NCBI RefSeq assembly: GCF_009380215.1
Contig: NZ_WHUG01000008.1
Span: forward strand, 62,001-126,000
Direction: 5' to 3'
Length of the DNA: 64,000 bases
Source: Rugamonas aquatica
GTDB lineage: Bacteria; Pseudomonadota; Gammaproteobacteria; Burkholderiales; Burkholderiaceae_D
Shown: positions 42,516 through 51,441 of the stretch, one piece after another
Position numbering within the stretch: position 1 is the stretch's first letter
Layout: each line of letters opens with the position of its first letter
Notes under the pieces: model-generated
The model's input: the letters and a program-made list of their open reading frames with translations, nothing else
The model's database searches: none
What the model was told of the DNA's origin: nothing
Translations under genes and position numbers: made by a program

Positions 42516-44216
42516 TCAGTCTGCCGCGCAGTGCGCGGTGGCCGCTTGCGCGGCGTTCGGCTGCACGCCGGCCGGCCCGGTGAAGAAGGTATCGGCGATC
42601 GAGCGGATGGTGCGCAGGTATTCCGTGTTCAGGCCGCTGTCGGGCAGCGGCCGCCGCGTGTGGGTCTCGATGAAGACGAACAGTTCCAGCATGCCGATCG
42701 AATCGATGACGCCGCCCTCGATCAGATCGGCGTCCATGCCCAGGCTGTCGCCGCGGACGCCCGACAAATCGGCCAGGAACTGGCGCAGCAGGGTGATCGA
42801 CGAGGTGTCGGCGACGGCGACGGCGTCCTGCGGCGCCCGGTCCGGCATCTCCAGCAGGCTGGCGTTGTAGTCGCCGGCCAGCACATGATTGATGTAGAGG
42901 CCGCTGCCGCCGAGCACGCGGTAGCTATGCTCGGCGCCGGCCGGAATCAGCATGGAGGCCGGGCTGTGCAAGACGCGGATTTCGCCGTCCAACAACACTT
43001 CGACACTCAATCCGGTCAGGCCGTCTTCCTTGCCGATGAACAGGAAGAGGCTGTCGCAGCCATGCCGGTGGGGATCGACATGGGCCGCCGCCGGCGTGTG
43101 TTGCGGCGGAATGTCGCGGACGATGCAGTACTGCCGGGCGTCGTCGACGAAACGGTTGTCGACCATCACATAGCGGGAACCCGGTCCGGCGCGGTGATAC
43201 TTCAGCTCGGTCGCACTGATCACCTGCGGCGACACCACCAGCCTGTCTATGGTGCGTGGCGTGGGCGGCGGCGCCAGTTGCACGGCGCGGCCGCAGCGCT
43301 GGGCGTCGAACACGGCATAGGATAGCGGGCTGCGCTGCATCGCCTGGGTGTGCAGCCTGGCGGTGTGCGTGAAGGCGTTCTGGCCGACCACGGGGCGGCG
43401 ATGGTCGGGCGCGGAACGGGTGGCGGCCGCCACGAAGGCCGACAGGTGTTGCAGCGCCTGCGGCTGCCGCAGCGGCTGGTATCCTTCCAGATCCAGGTTG
43501 GCCAGCAGCAGCGCCAGGTCGGTGATGCCGCAGCGTTCGCCGATGCCGTTGACCGACGTGGAGATCCAGTTGGCGCCGGCCTCCAGCGCGGCCCAGGCGT
43601 TGGCCATCGCAAAGCCGCGATCGTCATGGATGTGCACCTCCAGGTCGACGCCGGGCAGCGCCGCGCGCAGCGCCGCCACCTTGGCGCCAAACACGCTGGG
43701 CGTCATGGCGCCCAGCGTGTCGGCATAGCAGATGCGGTCCGCGCCCTCGTCGATGGCGGCGCGCAGCACCCGGATCACCAGCTCGTCCGGCGTGCGGGAA
43801 GCGTCTTCCACCGTGTAGCGCACGCCCAGCCCCCGCGATTTCGCATACGCCACGCTGCGGCGCACCATCTCCATCACCGAGGCGGCTGGCCGCCCGCCCA
43901 GCCGGGTCAGGCGCGACACCCGGTTGATGCCGCAAAAGATGCCCACCCACTGGGCGCCGCTGTCCGCGGCGGCGTCGATGTCGGCGCGCTGCGCCCGCGC
44001 GTGCGACAGCAGCGGCGTGGCCAGTCCGAGCCCGCGCAGCGCGCGGATGCGGCGGCGCTCCTCTTCGCCCGCCAGTGCGTGGCCGCATTCAATCATGTCC
44101 ACGCCCACCGCCTCCAGCAGGGTGGCGATATGGCAGGCCTGCTCGACAGAAAAACGGACTGCCGGCGCTTGGTTGCCCTCGCGTAGCGTGGCGTCGACGA
44201 TGCGGATCTTTTGCAT
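42516..44216 (-). CDS. HMGL-type (LeuA/NifV-like) synthase fused to cupin and acyl-carrier domains
   Basis: The 566-residue three-domain protein has: residues 1-300, an alpha-isopropylmalate/homocitrate-synthase-like barrel (VDATLREGNQAP at 7-18, HIHDDRG near 194, STSVNGIGERCG); about 330-450, a cupin (HVDPHRHGCDSLFLFIG, SMLIPAGAEHSYRV); and about 480-545, a carrier-protein fold with GGVIDSIGMLEL, Ser506 being the likely phosphopantetheine site. LeuA/NifV enzymes condense acetyl-CoA with a 2-oxoacid; here the product could stay bound to the carrier. ATG 44216 follows AGGGATAGTGCC. It is the last gene of the ten-gene operon. The C-terminal LeuA allosteric domain is absent. Confidence 0.82.
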   Translation of the reverse strand: MQKIRIVDATLREGNQAPAVRFSVEQACHIATLLEAVGVDMIECGHALAGEEERRRIRALRGLGLATPLLSHARAQRADIDAAADSGAQWVGIFCGINRVSRLTRLGGRPAASVMEMVRRSVAYAKSRGLGVRYTVEDASRTPDELVIRVLRAAIDEGADRICYADTLGAMTPSVFGAKVAALRAALPGVDLEVHIHDDRGFAMANAWAALEAGANWISTSVNGIGERCGITDLALLLANLDLEGYQPLRQPQALQHLSAFVAAATRSAPDHRRPVVGQNAFTHTARLHTQAMQRSPLSYAVFDAQRCGRAVQLAPPPTPRTIDRLVVSPQVISATELKYHRAGPGSRYVMVDNRFVDDARQYCIVRDIPPQHTPAAAHVDPHRHGCDSLFLFIGKEDGLTGLSVEVLLDGEIRVLHSPASMLIPAGAEHSYRVLGGSGLYINHVLAGDYNASLLEMPDRAPQDAVAVADTSSITLLRQFLADLSGVRGDSLGMDADLIEGGVIDSIGMLELFVFIETHTRRPLPDSGLNTEYLRTIRSIADTFFTGPAGVQPNAAQAATAHCAAD

Positions 44217-44230
44217 GGCACTATCCCTGT

Positions 44231-44992
44231 TCAATCTGGATGGACCCGCCCGGCGACGATCGCCAGCGGCATGCTGATGTGCAGCGGCGCCAGCTGCGAG
44301 AAGCGCGCTTGCGCCGCCGCCACCAGCGTCGTCAGGCGGGCGGCGACGTCGCTGTCGAGCATGGCCTTTTTATACGAGGACCAGGTCTGCATATAGCCGA
44401 TCAGTTGCGCGACGCTCCAGCGTTCGCGGATCTCCAGCGGCGGCGGCGCGACATGCGCGAAGGGGAAGGCGATGTCGGCGTCGCGATAGCCGTCCCACAG
44501 TATGCGGTTGTTGGGCGCCCAGTAAGGCGCGAGCAATTCGCGCATGGGCATCACCAGCGCCGCCATCACCTCCGCTTCGCAGTCAAACCAGGCATAGCCC
44601 CAGGCGCAGAACAGGGCGCCGGGCTTGGCGACGCGGCGGACCTCCGGCCAGAACGCGGCGTAGTCGAACCAGTGGAGCGCCTGGGCCACGGTGATCAGGT
44701 CGAAGCTATGCGCGGCGAACGCGGTGCGCTCGGCCGGTTGCGCGGAATACTGGACATTGGGCGCGGGCAGGCCCTGGCCGACCTGTTCCGGGCTGAGGTC
44801 GGTCGCCATGACCTGGCCGTAGTGGCGGGCCAGGTCGACCGCGGCCTGGCCGTTGCCGGTGGCGCAGTCCCAGGCTAGGTCGTGCGCGGCGGTCTGCTGC
44901 CGCAGCCAGTCGAACAGCGCGGGTGGATAGTGCGGACGCGCCAGCGCGTATTGGTCCGAGCGTTGGGCGAAGGTATTGGGCGGTTGCGTCAT
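44231..44992 (-). CDS. Class I SAM-dependent methyltransferase
   Basis: The 253-residue product has SAM motif I as WDCATGNGQAA, then VMATDLSPEQVGQ, and a motif IV region FDLITVAQALHWFD, typical of the Methyltransf_11 / trans-aconitate-methyltransferase-like group. Members of that group esterify carboxylates. Its start overlaps the dioxygenase stop by 4 bp, so it is coupled within the cluster. In a pathway making a malate-type acid, an O-methyl ester is a plausible product; this is inference. Confidence 0.85.
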   Translation of the reverse strand: MTQPPNTFAQRSDQYALARPHYPPALFDWLRQQTAAHDLAWDCATGNGQAAVDLARHYGQVMATDLSPEQVGQGLPAPNVQYSAQPAERTAFAAHSFDLITVAQALHWFDYAAFWPEVRRVAKPGALFCAWGYAWFDCEAEVMAALVMPMRELLAPYWAPNNRILWDGYRDADIAFPFAHVAPPPLEIRERWSVAQLIGYMQTWSSYKKAMLDSDVAARLTTLVAAAQARFSQLAPLHISMPLAIVAGRVHPD

Positions 44993-45978
44993 GTGGACTC
45001 CGTGGAATGGACGTGGCCGGTGCTGCCCAGCCGGTTCAGATACGATGACCCCTGGCCGACGCCGCCGCGGAAGCTGCCGGCGGTGCAGGAACCGGCCAGC
45101 GGATGCAGCGCCAGCGGCAACGGCGGGCTGTCGAACGGCGCCACCCAGGTGCGCAGCGCCAGACGCTGGGCGTCGTGCGCCGGCGCGTCGACATACGCGC
45201 TGCGCGCATGCATCACGCGGTAGTTATCCAGCAGCAGCAGCTCGCCCGGCGCGGGGGCGAAGCTGTGCGCTTGGCGCAGATCGTCGAGTACGGCATCCCA
45301 GCGGTCCAGGGCCTGCAGCTGGCGTGTGCTCAGGCGCGGGCAATCGGCATGGCGCTGCGAGTCGGCGATGAAGCGGCGAATGTAGTGGCCGTAGACGACG
45401 CCGTCCCGTTCCCACAGGATGGGTCGCCAGTGCCACAGCAGCGACGGGAAAATCCGCTCCTCGCGCAGGTCGAGCGGAAAGCCGTCGAACAGATCGGGCA
45501 GCATGGCCGGCGCCTGGGCCCGCACTTGCTCGACCGCCTGCGCATAGGGCACGACGCTCAGCTGCCCGCCGTTGCTGCTGGTCCGCACGTACAGCAACAG
45601 GTTCAGGTCGCAGCGGTCGCTGTGGAAGGCCAGCGCGTTATTGGTCTGGTGGCCGCGGGTGCCGGGCAGCGCATAGTCGCGCCGCTGGTCCTGGACGTGG
45701 GCCAGCTCGCCCTCCGAATAGGACTGCGGCAGCACGAAGCCGATCTGGCGCGAGACCAGCAACAGCAACTGTTCGATGCGCTCCAGCGGATAGAGCTCGG
45801 GGCGCTCGACCAGCGCCAGCCTGGCCACGCCATGCCGGGCCAGCGGCGCGGCGACGGCGGCCACCACGGCTTGCGCCAGTTCGGCCGCGTCGGCGCCGTC
45901 CGGGACGGGCCGGGCGAGCCAGCGCAGGACCTGGGCGCGCAGCGCGGCGGACGGGGCGGCACAGCTTAAAGCGGGCAT
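44989..45978 (-). CDS. TauD/TfdA-family Fe(II)/2-oxoglutarate dioxygenase
   Basis: The 329-residue product has the iron facial triad region: LAFHSDRCDLNLLLY (His119, Asp121) and LLLLDNYRVMHARSAY with the distal His and the 2-oxoglutarate-binding Arg. The N-terminal part (ELAQAVVAAVAAPL) fits the family. ATG 45978 follows GGGGAGCCCACACC; 13 bp overlap the upstream hydrolase gene. It should hydroxylate or desaturate a pathway intermediate. It is one of two unrelated non-haem iron oxygenases in the operon. Confidence 0.85.
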   Translation of the reverse strand: MPALSCAAPSAALRAQVLRWLARPVPDGADAAELAQAVVAAVAAPLARHGVARLALVERPELYPLERIEQLLLLVSRQIGFVLPQSYSEGELAHVQDQRRDYALPGTRGHQTNNALAFHSDRCDLNLLLYVRTSSNGGQLSVVPYAQAVEQVRAQAPAMLPDLFDGFPLDLREERIFPSLLWHWRPILWERDGVVYGHYIRRFIADSQRHADCPRLSTRQLQALDRWDAVLDDLRQAHSFAPAPGELLLLDNYRVMHARSAYVDAPAHDAQRLALRTWVAPFDSPPLPLALHPLAGSCTAGSFRGGVGQGSSYLNRLGSTGHVHSTEST

Positions 45979-46577
45979 GGTGTGGGCTCCCCGGTGGCGG
46001 CCTGTATCCAGGCGGGTGAAAAGGCGTGCGGCAGGCCGGCCACGATATGGTGGTCGACGCTGCCGATATCCAGCGAACGCAGCCATTCAGCGGTGGCGTG
46101 CACCGGCGCCCGCGTCACATACGGGTCCAGCGTCGACGAGTACAGCGCCACCCTGACGCCGCCGCGCCGGCCCGGTTCGGCCCGCTCCATATACGGCGCC
46201 GGCAAGAATGCCGCAAACGCGGCGGCGCGGACGATATTCAGGCGCTGGCGCGCCGCCAGCGCCAGCGCCAGCATGCCGCCCTGGGAGTGGCCCAGGATGC
46301 CGAGCGGCGTCTGCGGCGCGATACCGGCCTGCTCCAGCCTGTGCGCCACCAGCGCTTCCAGCCGGGGCCCGCAGTCGCGCAGCGCCGCCGCCAGCCGGTC
46401 GTGCCGGCCGGTGAAGGGGAACCAGCGCCGGTTGCCGCTGACCGGCTCGGCTTCCAGCCCGTCCAGAAACAGCCGGGTCGGCGCGTCGTCCCCGAGCGCG
46501 CCGCTGCCGGCGGCCTCCCATTCGGCCTGGAACAGCTGCGCCGAGCTGCCCCAGCCATGCAAACAGATCCAGATCAT
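45966..46577 (-). CDS. Alpha/beta hydrolase, serine esterase/thioesterase type
   Basis: The 203-residue compact hydrolase has oxyanion motif LHGWGSS near the N-terminus, nucleophile Ser98 in LGHSQGGML, and Asp151 (TLDPY) and His184 (LPHAFS), completing the triad. Size and spacing match FSH1/carboxylesterase-type enzymes that often release acyl chains from carrier proteins. The start overlaps the PhyH stop (ATGA). It could free the product from a carrier or cleave an ester. Confidence 0.82.
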   Translation of the reverse strand: MIWICLHGWGSSAQLFQAEWEAAGSGALGDDAPTRLFLDGLEAEPVSGNRRWFPFTGRHDRLAAALRDCGPRLEALVAHRLEQAGIAPQTPLGILGHSQGGMLALALAARQRLNIVRAAAFAAFLPAPYMERAEPGRRGGVRVALYSSTLDPYVTRAPVHATAEWLRSLDIGSVDHHIVAGLPHAFSPAWIQAATGEPTPCPL

Positions 46578-47287
46578 GGCGGCAAGACCTCCTCCTGCCG
46601 CTGGCCGGGGCCGAAGGCCACGGCCGGTTCGTTGAGATCGCCGCGGCCGCAGCGGGCGAACGCCAGCACCAGCCCGATGCGCTCGCAGTCCGAGGTGTTC
46701 GGGCCGCTGGCATGCACGGTGCGCCGGTCCATCACGATGCAGTCGCCGACCTCGGCCGTCAGCGCCTGCGGCGCCGCCAGGCCGCTGACGTCCATGACCT
46801 TATGAAACGGGTGGCGCAAGTCCCAATAGAGCTTGCCGGGCGGCGCCAGGTGGCTGCCGGGTAAAAACTGCAGGCAGCCGCTCTGCTGGGGAATCGGCGT
46901 CAACGGCACCCAGGCGGTCAGGCCGGCGTCGCACGGATGTCCCCACAGATCGGCGTCGCAATGCCAGCCGACGTAAGAGCTGCTGTGCGGATACTTGATG
47001 AAGGCGGCGCTGCGGATCAGGAAAAACTCCGGCCCCAGCAGGGCGCGCGGCAGCGCCAGCACGCCGCTGTCGGCCAGGAAGCCCTGCCAGAACGCCGGAT
47101 CGCTGTGCCACAGCCGGCGCAGCTTGATCGGCAGCGCGTTGTGCCGGTTCAGGGGATCCCGGGTGGCGGCCAGGTCCGCGCGCTGGCGATGGGTGACGAT
47201 CCAGGCGGCGGCCTGCGCCGCGGCGGCGCGGCCGATGGCGGCGTCGAAGCGCGCGTAGCCCTCGGCCTGGTAGCGCTCGGGCGTCAT
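46574..47287 (-). CDS. Phytanoyl-CoA dioxygenase (PhyH)-family protein
   Basis: The 237-residue Fe(II)/2-oxoglutarate oxygenase has GWHCDADLWG (His109-x-Asp111), distal His192 in RRTVHASGPNTS and Arg203 for 2-oxoglutarate. CLQFLPGSHLAP and the SGPN motif are characteristic of PhyH-like halogenases/hydroxylases. The Asp of HxD is present, so it is a hydroxylase, not a halogenase (which has Gly/Ala). It is flanked by 4-bp overlaps on both sides, so tightly coupled. Confidence 0.87.
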   Translation of the reverse strand: MTPERYQAEGYARFDAAIGRAAAAQAAAWIVTHRQRADLAATRDPLNRHNALPIKLRRLWHSDPAFWQGFLADSGVLALPRALLGPEFFLIRSAAFIKYPHSSSYVGWHCDADLWGHPCDAGLTAWVPLTPIPQQSGCLQFLPGSHLAPPGKLYWDLRHPFHKVMDVSGLAAPQALTAEVGDCIVMDRRTVHASGPNTSDCERIGLVLAFARCGRGDLNEPAVAFGPGQRQEEVLPP

Positions 47288-48825
47288 GCGCTCACCCACC
47301 GGCCCAGGGTGCCGTCGAGGTGCATGCGCGACAGATCGTTGCGCAGTATCTTGCCGTTCGAGTTGCGCGGCAGCCCGCGCGCCGATACGTACAGCGCGTT
47401 CGGCACCTTGGTGACGCCGAGGTTGTCGCGTATCCATTGCAGCAGGGGCGAGGCCGTGGTGGCCGCCGCCGTCTGCACCACCACGCACAATTCGTCGCCG
47501 GACGGCAGGTCGCGGCCCTTGAAGGCGCAGGCATCGACGACGTCGGGCGCGCGCCGCAGATAGTGTTCCAGCTCGTGCAGATAGTAGGTGTAGCCGCCGC
47601 GCAGCACCATATCCTTCTGGCGGCCGCGGATGTAGTAACGGCCCGCACTGTCGCGTTCGGCGATGTCGCCGGTCTTCAGCCAGCCATGCTCCCAGCTGTC
47701 GCCGGTGGCGCGGGCATTGTGCAGATAGGCGCCGGTCGCCATCGGGCCGCTGAGGTGCAGCTCGCCCTGGGCCGGGCCGTCGAGGATGCGGCCGTCGGCG
47801 TCGACCAGGCGGGCGGCGACGCCGTGCGCGGGGCCGATGGTGGCGCTGGCCAGGCCATCGTCGCTGCGGCTGCCGAAGAACACGGCAAAGGTCAGCTCGG
47901 TCAGGCCGTAGCAATTGAAGACGCGGACCGGGAAGCGCGCCTCCAGCGTCTGCAATTCCTGCTCCGCGACCGGCGCCGCCGAGCAGAAGGCCAGCGTCGC
48001 GGCCGGGCCGGCGGACGGGCGCGCGGGCAGGGTGTTGATGAGCCGTACCAGGGGCGGCACCAGGTAGACGAAATCGCTCGCATCGTCCAGCACGGCGTTC
48101 CAGCTGGCGGCCACATTGGCCAGCGTAAAACTGGGGAACAGGCGGGTGCCGGCGCCTACTTCACGCGGCAACAGGAAGCAGACCCCCAGCACGCCCAGCG
48201 AATTGATGTCGAACAGGCAGGCGCAGCGCGTCACCGTGCTGAAATCATGGCTGGCCAGGCAGCTGCGGTAGGCGCTGCGGATCTGGCGGTGCGTGATCGC
48301 CACGCATTTGGGGTTGTCGGTGGTGCCGGAGGTGGTCGCATACAGGGCGACCTGGTCGAGGCCGTGGCCGCGCGCGGCGCCGGCCGCCGGCGGCAGGGCT
48401 GGCGCGTCCTGCCAGCCGGGAAACGCATGCCGCCGCAGTCCGGCCAGGTTGCTCGACACGCTGGCCTCGGCGTCGGCAAACACGGTGTCGCAGCCCAGCA
48501 GCGTCAACAGGTCGTCGACGATGGCGGCGCGCCAGTGGCGATCGAGCAGCAGCACGCCGGCGCCGATGCGCCACAGCGCGTTCAGCAGCACATGGAAGGG
48601 GGCGTCGTTGGCGCAGACCAGCGCCACCACCTGGCCGGGGGCGATGGCGCCGTCCAGCTGGCGGGCGACGCTGGCGACCGCCGCCTCGAATTCGCGCCAG
48701 ACCAGGCCGGTGCGGCCGGCGGCATCGCGCAGCACGCTGTGCTCGGGGCGGCGGGCGGCCCAGTAGCTGACAACCTGGTCCAGGCGCAAATCGGCCGGAG
48801 CCAGATGGGATTCAGGTGTTTGCAT
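47284..48825 (-). CDS. Stand-alone adenylation enzyme (AMP-dependent acyl ligase)
   Basis: The 513-residue ANL-superfamily ligase has A3 core TTSGTTDNPKCVAIT, A5 NCYGLTE, A7 WLKTGDIAERD, A8 GRQKDMVLRGGYTYYLHELE and A10 LPRNSNGKILRNDL with the catalytic Lys. It lacks condensation or carrier domains, so it activates a free acid and loads a carrier or CoA; free and fused carriers are encoded in the same operon. It overlaps the amidotransferase gene by 14 bp and the PhyH gene by 4 bp. The substrate cannot be read from the sequence. Confidence 0.9.
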   Translation of the reverse strand: MQTPESHLAPADLRLDQVVSYWAARRPEHSVLRDAAGRTGLVWREFEAAVASVARQLDGAIAPGQVVALVCANDAPFHVLLNALWRIGAGVLLLDRHWRAAIVDDLLTLLGCDTVFADAEASVSSNLAGLRRHAFPGWQDAPALPPAAGAARGHGLDQVALYATTSGTTDNPKCVAITHRQIRSAYRSCLASHDFSTVTRCACLFDINSLGVLGVCFLLPREVGAGTRLFPSFTLANVAASWNAVLDDASDFVYLVPPLVRLINTLPARPSAGPAATLAFCSAAPVAEQELQTLEARFPVRVFNCYGLTELTFAVFFGSRSDDGLASATIGPAHGVAARLVDADGRILDGPAQGELHLSGPMATGAYLHNARATGDSWEHGWLKTGDIAERDSAGRYYIRGRQKDMVLRGGYTYYLHELEHYLRRAPDVVDACAFKGRDLPSGDELCVVVQTAAATTASPLLQWIRDNLGVTKVPNALYVSARGLPRNSNGKILRNDLSRMHLDGTLGRWVSA

Positions 48826-50458
48826 CGAGCAGTTCGCTTTCCAGTAAAAAGGTCAGGGACATCAGCAGGCACAGGATGTCGGCGTCGAAGCCGTCGGCGG
48901 CATGCAGGCGGGCCAGCGCCTGCGCCACGGCGCCGGCGCCGAACAGGCGGCCGCATTGGCGGCGGATGCGCAGCGCCATCTCGTCGCGCGCCAGGCAGCG
49001 CAGCAACATGGCGTCGGACGATTTGAAGCGCACCTTGGGCCGCAGCGCGCGCGGGCCCAGCTGCTGGTGGTAGGCCTGGCGCAGGAAAGTCTTGCCGAGG
49101 CCGCCGGTCAGGGTGCGCCAGTCCAGGCTGAGCGCCAGGTCGGGGATGTGGTTGTACAGGAAGGGCACCCGCCCTTCGATCGAGCGCGACATCAGGCAGA
49201 CGTCGCTGCGCAGTAGCAGCCTGGTCAGCCGCATCTGGGTTTCGATCGCCCGCAAGTCATGGCAGGCGCCGTATTGCTGCGCAAAGCGCTGCTCGACGGC
49301 GTGCGCGGCGGCGTCGCCAAACAGGTCGCCGACCAGCCGGCGTCTGGCGGCGTTGCGGTAGTAGTCCTGCACCGCGGCGTGACCGTCGACCTTGGCGTAA
49401 CTGCCATAGCCGCCGAAGTACTCGTCCACGCCTTCGCCCAGCAGCATCGCCCGCACGCCGTGGGCGGCGGCGGCATCGGCCAGGCGCTGATACAGGGGCA
49501 GGCTGGACATCGTGGTCGGCTGGCCGAAGGCGCGCGTGGCGGCGGCGAAGCCGGTCAGGAAATCCTGGTCGCCGACCGGCACCACGACGTGCTTCCAGGT
49601 CTGCCAGGCGCCTGCCGGGGGCAGGCCCAGCTGCGCCAGCGCGCCCAGGTCGTCGTCGCCGTCCGCGGTCTGCACGGTGACGCAGACCACGTTTTCCACG
49701 CCCTGGGCGTTGAGCTCGCAGGCGAGGATGCTGGAATCGAGGCCGCCGCTGAGGGCCAGCCCCAGCGGCCCCGAGCCCTGGGCGCTGCGCCGCACCGATG
49801 CCGCGATCGCCTGCCGCAGCTGCGCGGCGTCCGGCGCCGCCGGCGGCGCCGGGCGTTGCGCGCGCTTGGGCGTGCGCCGCAGGCCGTCGGCGTCGATGGC
49901 GACATCGTCCTTCCACACCAGGGAAACGCCGGCCGCGCAGGTCTGGTCGCTCAGGTACCAGCCGTAGGCAAACAGCTCGGCCAGCGCGCCCCGGTGCAGC
50001 CGCGCCGGCGCGCCCTGCCGCAGCAGCGCCGCCATTTCCGAGGCGAAGACGATCTCGTCGGGAAGCTGGCGCACAAACAGCGGCTTGATGAAGTGCCAGT
50101 CGGTGGCCAGCGTCACTTGCCCCTGCCGCGGTGCATAGCGCGAGTAGGCGTACATGCCGTCCGCGCCGGGGGTGTGCGCCGCCAGCGCGATTTCGCTGTC
50201 CAGGCCCTCGACCGCGGTCAGATAGCGGCGGCCGGCGTGCTGGCCGTAGACCTGGCCGTTGTAGGCCGACACCGCGTCGGCCTGGCGGACCGGCAGCGCG
50301 ATGTCGGCGCCGCGAAAGCGCAGCCGGTTCATGCCCAGCGCCAGGCGCTGGTCGCGAAAGACGCCCAGGCCGTCCGGGCCGCGGTGGCGGATGCCGTCGA
50401 AGACCGCGTCGAAGACGCTGGCCGGGGCCGTGCCAAATGATCCTGCGATGCCGCACAT
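48812..50458 (-). CDS. Asparagine synthetase-like glutamine amidotransferase
   Basis: The 548-residue product begins MCGIAGSFG, giving the Ntn nucleophile Cys2 of a class-II glutaminase domain (HRGPDGLGVF, RLRFRGAD). It continues with a synthetase domain containing the pyrophosphate loop LALSGGLDSSILA (237-242 SGGLDS) and LLGEGVDEYFGGYG. The glutaminase is intact, unlike beta-lactam synthetase. In a biosynthetic operon it likely turns a carboxylate of the product into an amide. AGGAGCGCCATCC precedes ATG 50458. Confidence 0.88.
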   Translation of the reverse strand: MCGIAGSFGTAPASVFDAVFDGIRHRGPDGLGVFRDQRLALGMNRLRFRGADIALPVRQADAVSAYNGQVYGQHAGRRYLTAVEGLDSEIALAAHTPGADGMYAYSRYAPRQGQVTLATDWHFIKPLFVRQLPDEIVFASEMAALLRQGAPARLHRGALAELFAYGWYLSDQTCAAGVSLVWKDDVAIDADGLRRTPKRAQRPAPPAAPDAAQLRQAIAASVRRSAQGSGPLGLALSGGLDSSILACELNAQGVENVVCVTVQTADGDDDLGALAQLGLPPAGAWQTWKHVVVPVGDQDFLTGFAAATRAFGQPTTMSSLPLYQRLADAAAAHGVRAMLLGEGVDEYFGGYGSYAKVDGHAAVQDYYRNAARRRLVGDLFGDAAAHAVEQRFAQQYGACHDLRAIETQMRLTRLLLRSDVCLMSRSIEGRVPFLYNHIPDLALSLDWRTLTGGLGKTFLRQAYHQQLGPRALRPKVRFKSSDAMLLRCLARDEMALRIRRQCGRLFGAGAVAQALARLHAADGFDADILCLLMSLTFLLESELLDANT

Positions 50459-50469
50459 GGATGGCGCTC

Positions 50470-51426
50470 CTATGGGCAGAGGGTGACGGCGACGGCGCCG
50501 CAGGACAGCGGGCCGCACAGGAACAGCAGCACGGCGTCGCACTGGCTGACCTGGCGTGAGCGGTGCAGGTCCGCCAGGTTGATCAGCGGGTCGAACGGGA
50601 TGTGCCCGAGCCGTCCGACATTGTCCAGAAACGCGCGCTCCGGCGGAAAGCCCAGCAGCTTGGAATAGGTCAGCGTGGTGCTGCGGTTATAGTCGCCCAG
50701 CACCACCCAGCGAAAGTCGCCGGGCTGCATGCGGCAACTGTCGTAGCAGTCGGCCGCCGCGTGCTTCATCGACCGGAACATTTCCAGCAGCTTGGCCGCC
50801 ATGTCGGCGTCGGGGACGATATTCTTGTAGGGCGCCAGGCCGATGAAATCGAGCCGGAAGGCGCTGCCCGCCGGCGCTTCGGCGCTGACCACGCAGGCCG
50901 CCACGCCATCGCCGGCGACAGACACGGCCTCGTCCATCAAGCGCGATGCCAGCGTGCTGAAGCGCTCGGCCGCCACCAGCAGCACGTGCCGGCCCAGGCC
51001 TTGCTGGATCATCGATTTGGCCATCAGGCTCGCTTGCAGGAAATTGGTGCAGCCGCCATAGGTCGCGCACAGCAGCGAGGCCTTGGTGATGCCGAGCCCG
51101 TAAAACAGATCGAAACAGCGGTTGCGGATTTGGCGGAAGCTCAGATCCGTCTGGCCGCCGTCAAACAGTTCGGCAAAGCTTTCGGTGACCAGGATGACGC
51201 TGTCGATGGCGTCGCCCTGCAAGCCGGCCCGGTCCAGCGAAGCGCGCACGCACTCGCCGATCACCTGGTCCAGCGGCCGCTCCAGCAGCGAGAACGCTTG
51301 CACCCCCTTGGCCAGCAATTCATCGACGGTCTCGATGGCGACCCCCTGGTCCGCCAGGCTGGCTATCGGCACGGCGGCGCCGACGGCGTAATCGATCGAA
51401 TGCAAAAAGGCTTGTTTAGCTGACAT
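50470..51426 (-). CDS. KAS III-like ketoacyl synthase/acyltransferase with altered active site
   Basis: The 318-residue thiolase-fold protein has active-site Cys126 in CATYGGCTNFLQASL. Where FabH has HQAN, this protein reads GDYN (residues 244-247), so that His is missing. The later loop is GRLGHIPFDPLIN with a His at 275 that may substitute. Such variants often act as acyltransferases joining acyl groups to O, N or non-malonyl acceptors and not as decarboxylating synthases. CGGAGCCACGC precedes ATG 51426. The carrier-protein gene lies 15 bp upstream. Confidence 0.8.
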   Translation of the reverse strand: MSAKQAFLHSIDYAVGAAVPIASLADQGVAIETVDELLAKGVQAFSLLERPLDQVIGECVRASLDRAGLQGDAIDSVILVTESFAELFDGGQTDLSFRQIRNRCFDLFYGLGITKASLLCATYGGCTNFLQASLMAKSMIQQGLGRHVLLVAAERFSTLASRLMDEAVSVAGDGVAACVVSAEAPAGSAFRLDFIGLAPYKNIVPDADMAAKLLEMFRSMKHAAADCYDSCRMQPGDFRWVVLGDYNRSTTLTYSKLLGFPPERAFLDNVGRLGHIPFDPLINLADLHRSRQVSQCDAVLLFLCGPLSCGAVAVTLCP

Positions 51427-51441
51427 GCGTGGCTCCGGGGC

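Noticed and set aside
46574..47284. PhyH-type halogenase
   Set aside because: The iron site is His109-x-Asp111; halogenases replace that acidic residue with Gly or Ala.
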